Below, one piece after another: positions 47,105 through 58,111 of a DNA stretch of 64,000 bases. The stretch is from Mucor racemosus (Eukaryota; Mucoromycota; Mucoromycetes; Mucorales; Mucoraceae): contig JAPEHQ010000008.1 of the NCBI GenBank assembly GCA_027405735.1, forward strand, positions 2,294,001 to 2,358,000. The letters run 5' to 3'. Made by a program: the position numbers and the translations under genes. The notes beneath the pieces were generated by a model. It saw nothing but the letters and a program-made list of their open reading frames with translations, was not told where the DNA came from and made no database searches. The first letter of the stretch is position 1. Every line of letters starts with the position of its first letter.

Positions 47105-47173
47105 CTGTATTATTAAAATCAAGCTTCTCATAGCTTATAAAAATGACAATAATGGGATGTTTCTGATGTTATA

Positions 47174-47410
47174 TTGGCATTTATCTTAATGCTGGCTGAT
47201 GATACGTTTGATGCTACTATAGATGGAACCAGTCAATTTAATTTATGAGATTTGAATGCAAATACCGAGGAACCATTTGTAAGTACTTAAGTTGGTTCTA
47301 GTAATAAAGCATTGAATCAATTGGCTTGAGATTTCAGACAAAGAGGGTAAAAGGTGGCAGTAGGTTCCAGTGATGGCCATGTTTATGTTTAGGTTTATGA
47401 TATTGGAGAG
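47174..47410 (+). pseudogene. Dynein intermediate chain fragment, copy 3
   Basis: It encodes DGTSQFNL, a TGA at the next Trp codon, then DLNANTEEPFVST, a TAA, and later a segment ending VGSSDGHVYV. It ends with an intact donor GGAGAG|GTAAGATT. It is the same exon as in copies 1 and 2, more decayed in places but with its splice donor preserved. Confidence 0.65.
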
Positions 47411-48999
47411 GTAAGATTAAACCTCAATGTAAATTACCTCTATCGCAATAATTATCAAATAAGACTATATTATTATCAAATAAACTACCACACAATATCA
47501 ACATGTATAAAAGTTTACACTAATAAGCTTGAATCAAGTGGGTACAGCATCATTAATTCTTGAAAATGTTCTCAAGTATTATAAGCGGAATATTAATTTC
47601 AAAAATTATTTTTGTCCAGATCATCAATTTCGACATTTTTTAATTTTTTTTTCTGGTTTTGCAAATCTAGAGTTAATTATACTACCAATTATAAAAACAA
47701 AAAATATACACATACACAACATTTAGCGCTCTATTTGCTCAAAAAAAATAACAAACATTTTTATTACAAAATGTTACATGAAAATCCTTTAATCAAAAAC
47801 CGTTTTTGGGCGAAAAATGCTAAGTTTTATTACTTAACATTTAATATTAAGCTTTTATAAAATGCGTATTAGTCATGGCTACAATTTTCTCTCACAATGT
47901 AGTGTATTTAAACGTTGATTTTGGTATCAAAATTTGGTTTTTCTGTTTTTTGATGAAAATCATGAGTGTTAGTAAGGATAAAATGAGCCCCGAAAATGTC
48001 CGCTAAAAAGTCTGAATTTTCAGATCGTACATGGTTAAATATAAGAAAAGTTTAAAAAAGAACCGCTTTTTTATTTAAAACTTAGATATATACCATAGTA
48101 TAAGAGACTTGGCCATTTAATCGTGCTATGCTCAATTAAAGCGTTACTCTTCTACGGGCTCTCGTTTGCAATTTTTTAACGAACCTGTAATATGACAGCC
48201 GGTTTTTTTGGTAGAAAATGCATGTTTCTATGATAACCGACATTGCGTATTATTTTGTTTAGTTTATGAATTGATGCGCTGTAATGCTGCTTTTACATTC
48301 GCTGAAATGTGCAATTTAGCAGGGTTTTAATTGCGCTAAATAATGTAAAGCCTTGAAAATCCTTTTCTACGTGTGTTGTTTCTCTCTTTTTTTTTCATAT
48401 TCCAATGATATATTCACCGTTTGATAAGGCATATCAGACTATCAAGCTGATATTTTTTTCTTTTATTTCAATACGTATTCTAACAACATAAGAAACTAAT
48501 ATTTTTAATATAAGTAGCAGTCTATATTAAAGACTGATATTTTTATTTAAACGCATTCTAGGATCAGATATCATTATTTATTACTGTATTGTTGAACATA
48601 TTTCTTGATTACCAGATCAAAAAAATCGAAGACAATGATATTTATATATACTCAATGAGAAGCTAGAACTGGCTACAAACCCATGAAATGTTCCAGAAAA
48701 GTGATAAAAGTTCAAATAATATAGAAACTAAAAAAAGAATAACCTAATGTCTTGTCTAATAACCATAGTTTTGATCGTAGCTATACTTGAAAACAAATCT
48801 TTTTACAGCTGACAATAGTAAACTAAAATAGTAGTAAGTTTATAGAAGGTTAACTTGTTTAATTTTATGAGTGATAAAGTAACATTTATAGCTTTAAATT
48901 TGATTTGCATATAAGTTTAAGCAGTAAGTGTTATTTAATTTTATGCTCGAGCAAAAACCATTGTTGCTGTAAACATTATTATTGCAGTAAATGACGAAG

Positions 49000-49730
49000 T
49001 TATTTACTAAAATAAAAAGAATACTGTATAAAATAAAAGCAATAGAAATACAATTATAATCAACTAAAGTATTTATTACAAAAGATTTTCTCAAGATTTA
49101 AAATAACTGAAAAAGTATGAGGGTATTTATAGTGATTTGGAGAACTTTTTGGATACCATCAGACTTCAATGGATGTATATTTAGTAATCTTCCAGTTTTG
49201 AGTACATTGTTATTGATTTAATATTTTAAGGGGTACATCATGTAAAGCATTGACCATAAGGAGGGATTGATGTCAGGTGTGACAATATCGACCTTTTGGG
49301 AAATGGTTGTTTTGTTTATTGTTGTTATATCTATTTTATGTAACCTTGATTTTAGGGGGTAATTTTTATATGCTTGAATCTTATTTATATTGATAATAGT
49401 GCAACTTCAATATAGATGAGCAGTTGACTAAATTGATATCTTTGTTTATTATTATTATTGATTTGGATAGAATCCTGTTTTGATATATATGTTATTTGTG
49501 TAATTGATTGCGCCGTGATCAAGGATGCTATCATCTATACGACATGTATGGTTCAAAAAGGGTATTTCATATTTTTAGCATGCGTTTGTTATTGTGTTCA
49601 ATTGAAGCGTTTGTTTATTATTGTTGTTCACATTTCAAGTGGCATCATGTTTTATGAGCGACACTTGGAATTTAGGTTGTTTTATTTTTATCAAGCGTTT
49701 TTAGTATGTAATTCCACTGCACTTAGATAG
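49000..49730 (+). repeat. Repeat A, copy 2
   Basis: Direct repeat of 42740-43485, with a shorter (ATT)n at about 49443. A second partial copy of its middle follows at 49845-49995 (tttgtttattattattattgatttgg ... gacatgtatggtt). Confidence 0.8.
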
Positions 49731-49734
49731 TAAT

Positions 49735-49850
49735 TCTGTGTAATAGTTATAATGAAAAGTATATAAATACATCCTCTGGATGTATTGTTAATAAAAAGTG
49801 TAATATTTTGGCAAGATTATTTCTGAAGACCGTTTTGACATTTTATCTTT
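49735..49850 (+). repeat. Fragment N, copy 1
   Basis: About 110 bp shared with 57410-57500 and 60118-60255: taattctgtgtaat, aaatacatcctctggatgta and ttttggcaagattatt. It has LTR-like features (TATAAATA, AATAAA) but no defined ends. Confidence 0.55.
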
Positions 49851-50019
49851 GTTTATTATTATTATTGATTTGGATAGAATCCTGTTCTGATATATATCAT
49901 TTGGGTAATTGACTGCAACATGGTAAAGGGTATTATCATCTACACGACATGTATGGTTTAAGAGGTATTTCATATTTTTAGCATGCGTTTGCTACGTATA
50001 AAGAATATATTTTGATTTC

Positions 50020-50300
50020 ATTAGATAACAGCTGTTTTTGAAGGAGTAGAGCATACGTTTTTTAGTGAAACCACCTTTTCGTCCGCTTAAAAAAAAAAGA
50101 AGTAACTGAAAAAATGCTTGCAATCAATGAATATTTATCCAAATGGGTTGAAAGTTTCAAAATACATACTACAGCTTTAACAGTATTCATTGTTATAGTT
50201 TTAACAATCCATTGTTTTGCTGATTAACGCAGAGTAATAAGATGCCCACTTTTTACTAAGGATTTTTTATGGCTGAGCAGACCACCCTGAATTGGAAATA
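50020..50300 (+). repeat. Repeat D, copy 2
   Basis: Direct copy of 26345-26640. Confidence 0.7.
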
Positions 50301-51299
50301 GCACTAGGCTGATATTACATCAGTCAAATCCAGAATACGAGTATAATAGGGCAATGTCAACTACCGAAATTGATAAGCAAACGCCGTTTTTGGATAATTA
50401 AAGTTTTACTGTAATCGCAAAATGAAAGCTGTACATCGGGCGCTAATATTGGGGTTAAAATGAGGGCTTAAAAAAAGTTTACTAACGTGCTCTTTATAGG
50501 TTAAGAAAATTAGGTATTTAGCGATGCTTACATTTCTGGATACTTAGAATGTCAGAAGCTTCAAACGCGTCTAAATTATTTTAAAATTTATACTGTAAAT
50601 GTCATTTTTAATTTTGGTGCATTATGGCCCCAAGTTAGTACAACTATCAATCAAATAATGGTATGTAGTATACAAAGCCATATTGTACTTATTAGCGACA
50701 TTAAGATAATAAATTGTGCGCTACGTGTATAGAGTAAATAATCTGAATTCTATAATCAATAATATGTAATGCAATCAAAAAGTTGCATTGATGGATCGCT
50801 TTCGGAAAAGATATTTATATACACAATTACACACTACTGGATCACTTTTTCATATTCCAGGAGAAATAAAAGCCGCTCGTTAGAGGTCATTTTATACTAT
50901 ATATGTAACGTTTTGATTATTACAATTACTACTAGTAGCTACGACAATATAATGTGCATTTATGAGGCTTGCACTGTCTCACAACGTACTTAACTCAACT
51001 CACGTACCACCTTACTCGGTGAACTGATCACCAAAAGTTAAGCTCCTGATTTTTCGAAATAATATCTCAACGCACAAATTTAATATTAAAGGTGTTAATT
51101 GTTTTAGGAAGAATATTTATAATAACCCACTTTATTTCATTTAGTATATATATTTATATTTTTTTTACAAATTTTCTATTAAAGGCATCAAAATAATATT
51201 TAGCAGGTTAAATTGTTTGAATAATTTTTTTTTTTTGGTATGAGACATGCGTTTGTATATTTATATATAGTTGTTTTGGTGGTGCAAAACCTTTTTTTT
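50301..51299. other. Intergenic, 3' flank of CaaX gene
   Basis: No gene recognised. The open frame at 50769-50993 (+) has no motif. Confidence 0.5.
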
Positions 51300-53723
51300 T
51301 TACATGATAGTACATTTAGAGCCCTTCTCCTCGGCAGCAGGCTTGGATGGCAAAGGCTTATGCTCAGGCTCAGTAGCGGGAACAACAGGTGCAGATACAG
51401 GGACGGCAGTAACTGGAACAATAGGTGTAGCAGGTGTCTCGGGGTTGACTTGGCTGGCAGCAACAGGGACGGGAACAACAGGTTCAGGCTTTTGAACAGA
51501 AGAGCTGGAGAGTTTATCTTGAACATCACTCACAGTGTTCTTAATTTGTTCTTGCACAACAGGGATTTCTTTTTGGATATTAGCAACCTTCTCTTGAGCG
51601 AGATTTGCGGAATCGGCAGCATTAGTCTTTACAGATTCTACCTTATCATCAATACTCTTTTGGATAACGGGGGCTTGTTCCTTAGCTTCCTCAATAGTAG
51701 TACCAACAGCTGCCTTAGCAGACTCTATCTTGTTATCAACATCTTTTTGAATGACAGGAGCTTGTTCCTTAGCTTCCTCAATAGTAGCAGCAACAGTTTC
51801 CTTAGCAGACTCTACCTTGGTATCAATATCCTTTTGAATAACAGGGGCTTGTTTCTTAGCTTCCTCAATAGTGGCATCAACAGATGATTTAGCAGACTCT
51901 ACCTTGGTATCAATATCCTTTTGAATAACAGGAGCTTGTTCCTTGGCTTCCTCAACAGTGGCGTCAACAGAAGCTTTAGCGGCAGTAGCGTTTTCGACGA
52001 CAGTATCCTTGGCACTTTGAACAGCTTCGGCAACATAGGGTTTAGTCTCGGTTTCCGTGGTTTCAATATCGCGCTTGACGTCATTTTCTTCATTGGTGTT
52101 AGACTTGGAATATAAGAGAGATGCGGCACCAGCAGTAGCGACAGAAGCGGTGGCGACAGCAGCAATCTTGGCAGATTCAGCCAAATTGAGAGCATCAGCC
52201 TTGACATCAGCAACAGATGCAGCTTGTTCTTTGTTGTCAATAACAGCAGATTTGACAGTCTCTGTTAATTGTTGAGCTTGAGCACCGAGATCTTGAACAG
52301 CAGTGGCAGGGGTTGTCTCTTTCTTGACAGAAGGATTGACGCTTTCCAAATGAGCGTAAACATCAACAGCACCATAACCAACGACAGACTTGATGGCATA
52401 ATCAATAGCAGATTGCAAATCAATTTGAAGAGGCTCAGTAGCGACGACAGCAGGTGCGACTTCGGGAACAACATCCTTAATCTCTTCAAGGACATCTTCT
52501 TTGGCTTCAACAGCTTCTTCCTTGACCTCATCAGCAGCGACGGGAGCGACTTCAGGAACAACTTCCTTAATTTCTTCAAGAACATCCTCCTTGGCTTCAG
52601 CAACTTCTTCCTTGGTTTCAACAGCTTCTTCCTTGGTTTCATCAGCAGCGACGGGGGCGACTTCAGGAACAACTTCCCTAATTTCTTCAAGAACATCCTC
52701 CTTGGCTTCAGCAACTTCTTCCTTGGATTCAACAGTTTCTTCTTTGGTTTCATCAGTAACAACGGGAGCGACTTCGGGGACAACTTCCTTGATCTCATCA
52801 AGAACCTCTTCTTTGGCTTCAACGGCCTCTTCCTTGGTCTCATCAACAGCAGCGGGAGCGACTTCAGGGACAGTATGCTTAATCTCCTCGACTAACTCTT
52901 CCTTGGCCTCGACAGCAGGTTGCTCAGGCTCAGTTTGAGATTCGGTAGTAGGCTCAATTTCACGAGACTTTTCCTCAACTTCCTCAACAACCTCATTCTT
53001 TACCTCAGTAACCTCTTCCTTAACCTTCTCAACTCCTTGTTCAACCTTTTCAACAAGGGTAGGCTTGTTGGTCTTTTCCAAATAGGTATATACATCAACA
53101 ACAGGTGAGCCAACGACAGAATCGATAGCGTAGTTGACAGCGGCAGCTAAATCAACGGAAGCAGGCTTTGATTCGGCGACAATAGGGACAGGAGTAACTT
53201 CGGGAACGGCTTGCTTGATTTCCTCAACGACATCAGATTTAGCTTCAATGGCTTCTTCTTTGGTCTCATCGACAGCATCAGCTTCGACTTCAGGTACGGA
53301 CTTATTGATTTCCTCAAGGAGATCAGATTTAATTTCGATGGCCTCTTCCTTAGTTTCATCAACGACGGCAGGGGCAACTTCGGGAACGACGTTGGTAATC
53401 TCTTGAATGACATCTCTCTTGGCTTCAGTAGGGTTAGCCTTCTCAAGGTAAGCATAGACATCAACAGCAGGAGAACCAACAACGTTATCAACAGCAGAAT
53501 TGATAGCATCTTGAAGGTCAATAGTAGCGGGAGCAATAACGGACTCGGGTTGCTTGGCAACGGCAACATCAGGAGCGGTAGATTGATTTAAATTTAAGTC
53601 TTTTACTTCCTCAGTGACAGGCTTCTTTGTACCTTCGAGATAGGCATAGACATCAACAGCTTTACTACCGACAGCAGAGTCGATAGCAGCTTGAACATTG
53701 GAACTTAACGCGTTTTGAGACAT
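51300..53723 (-). CDS. Three-repeat protein with CaaX box
   Basis: A single-exon gene of 807 aa starting MSQNALSSNVQAAIDSAVGS. Three repeat types are visible. (1) An N-terminal module ending in (V)DVY(A/T)(Y/H)LE occurs four times, at the start, near residues 70-95, 195-220 and 425-450. (2) An acidic, helix-prone unit, VPEVAP...DETKEEAVEAKE, occurs about eight times. (3) A 29-residue unit with EEAKEQAPVIQKDIDTKVES occurs four times in the C-terminal half. The protein ends KGSKCTIM, a CaaX box predicting farnesylation (X = Met) and membrane attachment. Codon use is richer in G/C than in the neighbours, suggesting strong expression. I do not recognise the family. It resembles LEA/apolipoprotein-like amphipathic helix proteins only in general style. 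Confidence 0.85.
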   Translation of the reverse strand: MSQNALSSNVQAAIDSAVGSKAVDVYAYLEGTKKPVTEEVKDLNLNQSTAPDVAVAKQPESVIAPATIDLQDAINSAVDNVVGSPAVDVYAYLEKANPTEAKRDVIQEITNVVPEVAPAVVDETKEEAIEIKSDLLEEINKSVPEVEADAVDETKEEAIEAKSDVVEEIKQAVPEVTPVPIVAESKPASVDLAAAVNYAIDSVVGSPVVDVYTYLEKTNKPTLVEKVEQGVEKVKEEVTEVKNEVVEEVEEKSREIEPTTESQTEPEQPAVEAKEELVEEIKHTVPEVAPAAVDETKEEAVEAKEEVLDEIKEVVPEVAPVVTDETKEETVESKEEVAEAKEDVLEEIREVVPEVAPVAADETKEEAVETKEEVAEAKEDVLEEIKEVVPEVAPVAADEVKEEAVEAKEDVLEEIKDVVPEVAPAVVATEPLQIDLQSAIDYAIKSVVGYGAVDVYAHLESVNPSVKKETTPATAVQDLGAQAQQLTETVKSAVIDNKEQAASVADVKADALNLAESAKIAAVATASVATAGAASLLYSKSNTNEENDVKRDIETTETETKPYVAEAVQSAKDTVVENATAAKASVDATVEEAKEQAPVIQKDIDTKVESAKSSVDATIEEAKKQAPVIQKDIDTKVESAKETVAATIEEAKEQAPVIQKDVDNKIESAKAAVGTTIEEAKEQAPVIQKSIDDKVESVKTNAADSANLAQEKVANIQKEIPVVQEQIKNTVSDVQDKLSSSSVQKPEPVVPVPVAASQVNPETPATPIVPVTAVPVSAPVVPATEPEHKPLPSKPAAEEKGSKCTIM

Positions 53724-54593
53724 GATAAAATGATAATAAATATCGAAAAGAAAGAGAGAGAAGGTTTTAAATTTAGAAGGTTACAATTTATTTGGTGGAA
53801 AAAAAGAAATTTTTTTATGGTTCGAACCTTAAAGTAATACAACATCTTATTGTGACGTAGAAGATGTCTATTATGTTGTTATTTATTTACATTTGGAGAC
53901 CTTTTGATCACAAGCCTAATTCAATACAAGCCAATTTTACACACTAGAATTACTTATAATTGATCAATTATCAATCTATTTTATCAATTTGATGCAAATT
54001 TCTCGAGTAAAAGTGATGTGCATTGTTTGGACATGGTAGTTCGGCGTATCCTTTTGTTAATTAGCATGCGGAGTTGGTGTCATTTAATGCATGTGACAAA
54101 GCCTTAATTTTTAAAAGCAAACATCACAGTTTCGCGATATCTTCTTTTGGAATTAAGGATCTAGATGAGAATCCTGCGTTTATCTTTAGGAAATCAAGCA
54201 TTATCAATAGGGGAGCAGAAAAAATGCAGCTATACAATAAAATGCAATCATCATTTGTAGATTTACATACCTGATTAGTAATATTGATGCTACATCACAA
54301 CTAGTTTTGCGATCCTCTTGCAGGATTTGTCTAGATGGATATATAGCTGAGTAATTTTAAACGGATACTCTTTCTATTTTTAGGGAGGAAGATCCTTCAT
54401 TCAACAAAATATTGAAATGTGCAAGCTACGATGTTCTTTAATCCAATAAAAACCTGTAATTTGAAGACTATTGGCTTTTAAAAGATATTTTAAGCCTTTT
54501 ATTATTATTATTTTTGTCATTGCTAGATGCAAATATCAAAAATCACAAAAATCAAAGCATTAAATGTATCCAAAATCAGTCCAAAAAATAATT
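53724..54593. other. Promoter region of CaaX gene and spacer
   Basis: On the coding strand of the CaaX gene the leader is pyrimidine-rich (CTTCTCTCTCTTTCTTTTC) just upstream of ATG. No gene is seen in the rest. Confidence 0.5.
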
Positions 54594-55245
54594 ATAGCTA
54601 AGAAATATAGCAAAATGAGCCTATATCAGTATCGTAAATGCTTGATTTCGATAGTTTGCGGCCATATCTAACACTGAGAAGCATACCAAACGAATACTAT
54701 CGTTCAATAGACTTGATTTAATGCATTTTTACAAAATTTGCTTGCTCAAAATTTCAACTCGAATTTTGCCTTACCATACCTCGTCTGAAATCTCAATTTT
54801 CATAAAATTCGATTTTTAACCCGAAAAATGAGACTTTTTACTATTGTAATAGCTGAGATTATATGGCTTAAATAATGTCAGCTTTATGATGGTAATGTTT
54901 ATTTTGAGCCTGTCTGCCAATTTTATAGACGTTTTTTGAAAAAACTAAAATTCCACTTTAATGCAAATATCAAAACATTTAATGTGAATAAAGCACGTAA
55001 ATAAAATTTCATAGTATAAAGCGTTTTGAATTGTATACTTTTTGTTAGAACCCAATTGTAGGTTTATTTAATTTAAAAGATATTAAAAATCCTTTAAAGG
55101 TCTAATTTTTTTTCTGAAATGTCAAATTGGTCCATAAATTTGGCAGTTGCGATTTTTGAATTCACACCTCGATTTCACTGCTAATTTTTGCGTTTCTCTG
55201 TCTTTTTACTATGGATTTGTTGCTACAAGAGCATGGAGCTAGATA
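54594..55245 (+). repeat. Repeat R2, copy 2
   Basis: Nearly identical direct copy of 35005-35657. Confidence 0.85.
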
Positions 55246-55742
55246 ATACAAATCCGACTACATGGTTATTCTATACTATAATTATATCGATATAAAAATG
55301 AGAAAAGTACTTACGGAATGTTTTGTCATTTGCATAGGTTTTATTCTCAATTCTTTAAATCCTATACATTTTCAATGAATGATTTCTTGGTTTTTGTAAT
55401 CATCAATCTGATAAAATGCACCATACGAACAGTGATGCTTAATATTTATAAAACACTGCAGCAGCACAAGTCATCACAACGAAAAAAAGGAACATTTGTA
55501 ACGTTGTACTGAACGAAATCTACACCCAAGACAGGGATTTCCGTTATTTCTTTCAATGTCATCTGGTAATAAATAAAAAATTCAGTTACATTACACTGCA
55601 TTACAGTCAGTAAAAGATGCAATGTTTGTGTCAACCTCGGAACGATATATCCCTTGCGTATTTAGCCACAATATTAAGCAATCTATACAAAATTCATTGA
55701 CTTTATTTGAATCGGGAAACAATTGCCGATCAATAAAATTAC

Positions 55743-56186
55743 TTAAAATCTATATTTTGCTCTTTTGATACTAATAACAAATTCTTTGGGATCACTGGTA
55801 TCATGGTAACCAATAGGCCCGAGATCACAATCAGCACAAGAAAGGTATTTAGTGGTGCCAACAGTAGTTGAGAACCCAACATTTTCGAAATCCATCATGT
55901 TACCAACATGCCAAAAGTGGGTATCATCATCTTCTAATAAACTATTTGCCGGTAAAGTTGATTCTGGTAAAGCGAGCTATATTATTCAAAAATTAAAAAC
56001 CTTTCTGGCCCAATTAACCCCTGAACTTACCTTGCTACCGTCTCTTTCAACAAGAGTAGCCGCGTTTTTTCTCAAAATAACGCATTTACAGTTTTCTTTA
56101 GGACAAAGAACATCAGCAGAATTCTTTCCAGACTCATTTACGAGTCTTTCAAGTGGATTTTCCATACTTTTATATGTTTCTGTCAT
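55743..56186 (-). CDS. DSS4: Mss4/Dss4-like Rab factor
   Basis: Two exons (56031-56186, 55743-55976) give 129 aa. Zinc-binding half-sites are visible: LCPKENCKC in the first exon and CADCDLGPIGYHD in the second, the latter being the hallmark CADC-x-x-GPIG motif of the Mss4 family. DTHFWHVGNMMDFENVGFST matches the family's W-x-V-x-x-M-x-x-F-E-N-V-G-F core. Family members bind nucleotide-free secretory Rab GTPases and act as exchange factor or chaperone in exocytosis. Length fits a minimal Mss4. An overlapping plus-strand open frame is an antisense shadow. Confidence 0.9.
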
Positions 56187-56332
56187 AGTGCTTTTCTTAG
56201 AAATAGCTTGTTCGAGAAAAAGAAAAGCTTAGAAACTGAGTTTATTTTGGTACTATCTAGTAGTAGTAGTAATAGTGCTTCAAGACAAATGTTGTACCAA
56301 AAGTTTGGATATGATTGAATAAAAATATGAGA

Positions 56333-56455
56333 CGTGCGTTCAAATTGGGATATTGTGGCCTTTAGGGGTAATAATTATACAGTATTTCATATATCTCCAT
56401 TTAAGCTGATGTACATATAATACGATATGTAGTTCACTACAGTATGGACCAGGTC
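56333..56455 (+). repeat. Inverted repeat P, left copy
   Basis: About 120 bp (ggatattgtggcctt ... acatataatacgatatgta) repeated in inverted orientation at 60661-60775, bracketing 4.4 kb of repeat-rich DNA. Confidence 0.65.
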
Positions 56456-56499
56456 CATTTTTTTTTCACCATTTGTTGCAGCAAACTTTTTTAAGCTTT

Positions 56500-57292
56500 T
56501 TTCTTTTTTTTTTTAAGATCAGGTTTTCTGCAATATTCGATTATGGTGTAGTCTTCATTCTTTAATGCTTTTATATGAGATTGATAGTTCTCTAATGAAG
56601 ACAAAATCCTTTTTGCAGCTTCATCTAAAATAGAAATTAATAAAACTTCTTCATTTCCTTTGCTACCTTTTTTTTATCATGATACTTGTCATTTAAGACA
56701 TTAAGTGGACGTAATCTTATTTTTTGGTTACTCTTGTCAATTTTGATATTCTTTCTTGTTGACTCAACAGAAAGAAAGTTTGCATTGTTGCTTTTATTAC
56801 ATCAACTGGAAAAAGCATCCAAACTGTTGAATTGATTGGTGTACTTGATTACAGTACAGAAGGTGTTTTTTATCGAGACATTCATCTCAACAAAATCTAC
56901 ATCCTTTGAATTAATTTCATCAACAGGTTGATACACTTCATTGATGAAATCAACTATCCGGGCTTTTTTTTTTTTTTGATTTTTAAATTTGTTAATAAAG
57001 AGCTATAAGCTTCTACAGTTCAAAACCAATTACCAAGAGTGGTTTCTTCTACTTCTTTGATGCGACTAGTTTCATTTCTCTTTTCAATTTCTTCAATAGT
57101 TAAATATGCGTGAAATTCTTCTGGGTTGCCATAAATGGTCGCTTTACTTTGGATGGGAAGGTCAAAGTTGGTTATTAGAGTAACACAAATCAACGTCTTC
57201 CATTTTATCGATCTTTTCGAGACATAACTTTGCGTTATCAATAGTATATTTTTAGCAGAAAAAAATACAGCTTGCTTCTTCTTTTGAATCAT
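56500..57292 (-). pseudogene. Decayed coding remnant, unknown
   Basis: Minus-strand frames interrupted by stops encode protein-like stretches: SKATIYGNPEEFHAYLTIEE, then DFINEVYQPVDEINSKDVDF, then KKKVAKEMKKF. No family recognised. Position inside inverted repeat P makes a mobile-element origin plausible. Confidence 0.4.
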
Positions 57293-57409
57293 TTTAAAAA
57301 GTATTTCCGATTAAACAAGACAAAGACAAAAGAACCAGATCCAAAAGTAGTGGACCAGATCCAAAAAAAAGGAGACCTAATCAAACTAGGAACAGCTAAA
57401 AAATGGATC

Positions 57410-57500
57410 TGGATAAATACATCCAAAGGATATATTGTTAATAAAAGGGTAATATTCTGGCAAGATTATTCATAAAGGCCCTTTTGACATTTCATTAATA
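57410..57500 (+). repeat. Fragment N, copy 2
   Basis: Matches 49760-49850 and 60140-60255 (ggatatattgttaataaaa; ggcaagattattcat; cttttgacattt). Confidence 0.5.
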
Positions 57501-57557
57501 AAGAAGGATTTAAACAGTATCTCCTTTTAAGCTTTTTTTATAAAATTTACCCCTTTT

Positions 57558-57720
57558 TACTGCATATATAAATAAGACGAATTATTATTGGTATCAAATA
57601 AAGATTCCCATCAGTTTTTGTATGCAATTTAATTTAACCAGCTCCTTTATTAAATTATACATTTTTTCTTGCAACAATGTTTATTTTAAATCTTGCGCAT
57701 TTCACCATGGAAGATTATAT
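57558..57720 (+). mobile_element. LTR-like fragment (family M), copy 2
   Basis: TATATAAATAAGACGAATT followed by CAAATAAAGATTCCCATCAG and a segment also present at 42600-42690. Confidence 0.45.
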
Positions 57721-57752
57721 CTAAAATGTTTGTAGTAGCTACTACTCATACC

Positions 57753-58046
57753 TGATTTATCAAAATATGTTAATGTTAAATAAAACTAGAAATTTAATCA
57801 AGTAAAGAGATGTCGTCTATTAAAAGAAAATAAAGAGGGTTTATATACTAATTGAGTTGAGGGAGATGATGATGTGATAAAGGTTATAGGTGCTATCTAT
57901 TATACTAATGTGGTATGATGGTGGAACAGCATGCTGAAATATCATGCTGGAACCATGGTTCCGTTGATATTTAACTGACTTGAATTTCGGTTCCTGAACT
58001 ATTGTTTTACTTTTGGATTTGACGTCCGGTTAAGAATGATACATCA
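57753..58046 (+). mobile_element. Solo LTR (family L) with 5-bp duplication
   Basis: It starts TGATTTATCAAAATATGTT and ends GATACATCA. The termini are inverted (TGAT...ATCA) and flanked by ATACC on both sides (57748-57752 and 58047-58051). Length is 294 bp against 365 bp for the copy at 46.7 kb. Confidence 0.85.
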
Positions 58047-58111
58047 ATACCTATGTTCACGTAAAGTGGCAGCTTACTTGCATCAGTATTCGTGCTTCAT
58101 AGAGATTGTCT

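Larger units (their letters stand above)
46490..48990 (+). repeat. Repeat C, copy 3 (with LTR insertion)
   Basis: Inverted copy of 21290-23270, interrupted at 46740-47104 by a solo LTR. It carries the dynein fragment at about 47174-47410, and repeat A copy 2 follows directly. Confidence 0.78.

Noticed and set aside
52265..52895. Several long open frames overlapping the CaaX gene on both strands
   Set aside because: Shadows of its repetitive, stop-poor coding sequence; compositions are low-complexity Lys/Leu or Ser/Ala.
55852..56232. 126-residue open frame on the plus strand
   Set aside because: Antisense to the Mss4/Dss4-like gene, whose minus-strand exons carry clear family motifs.
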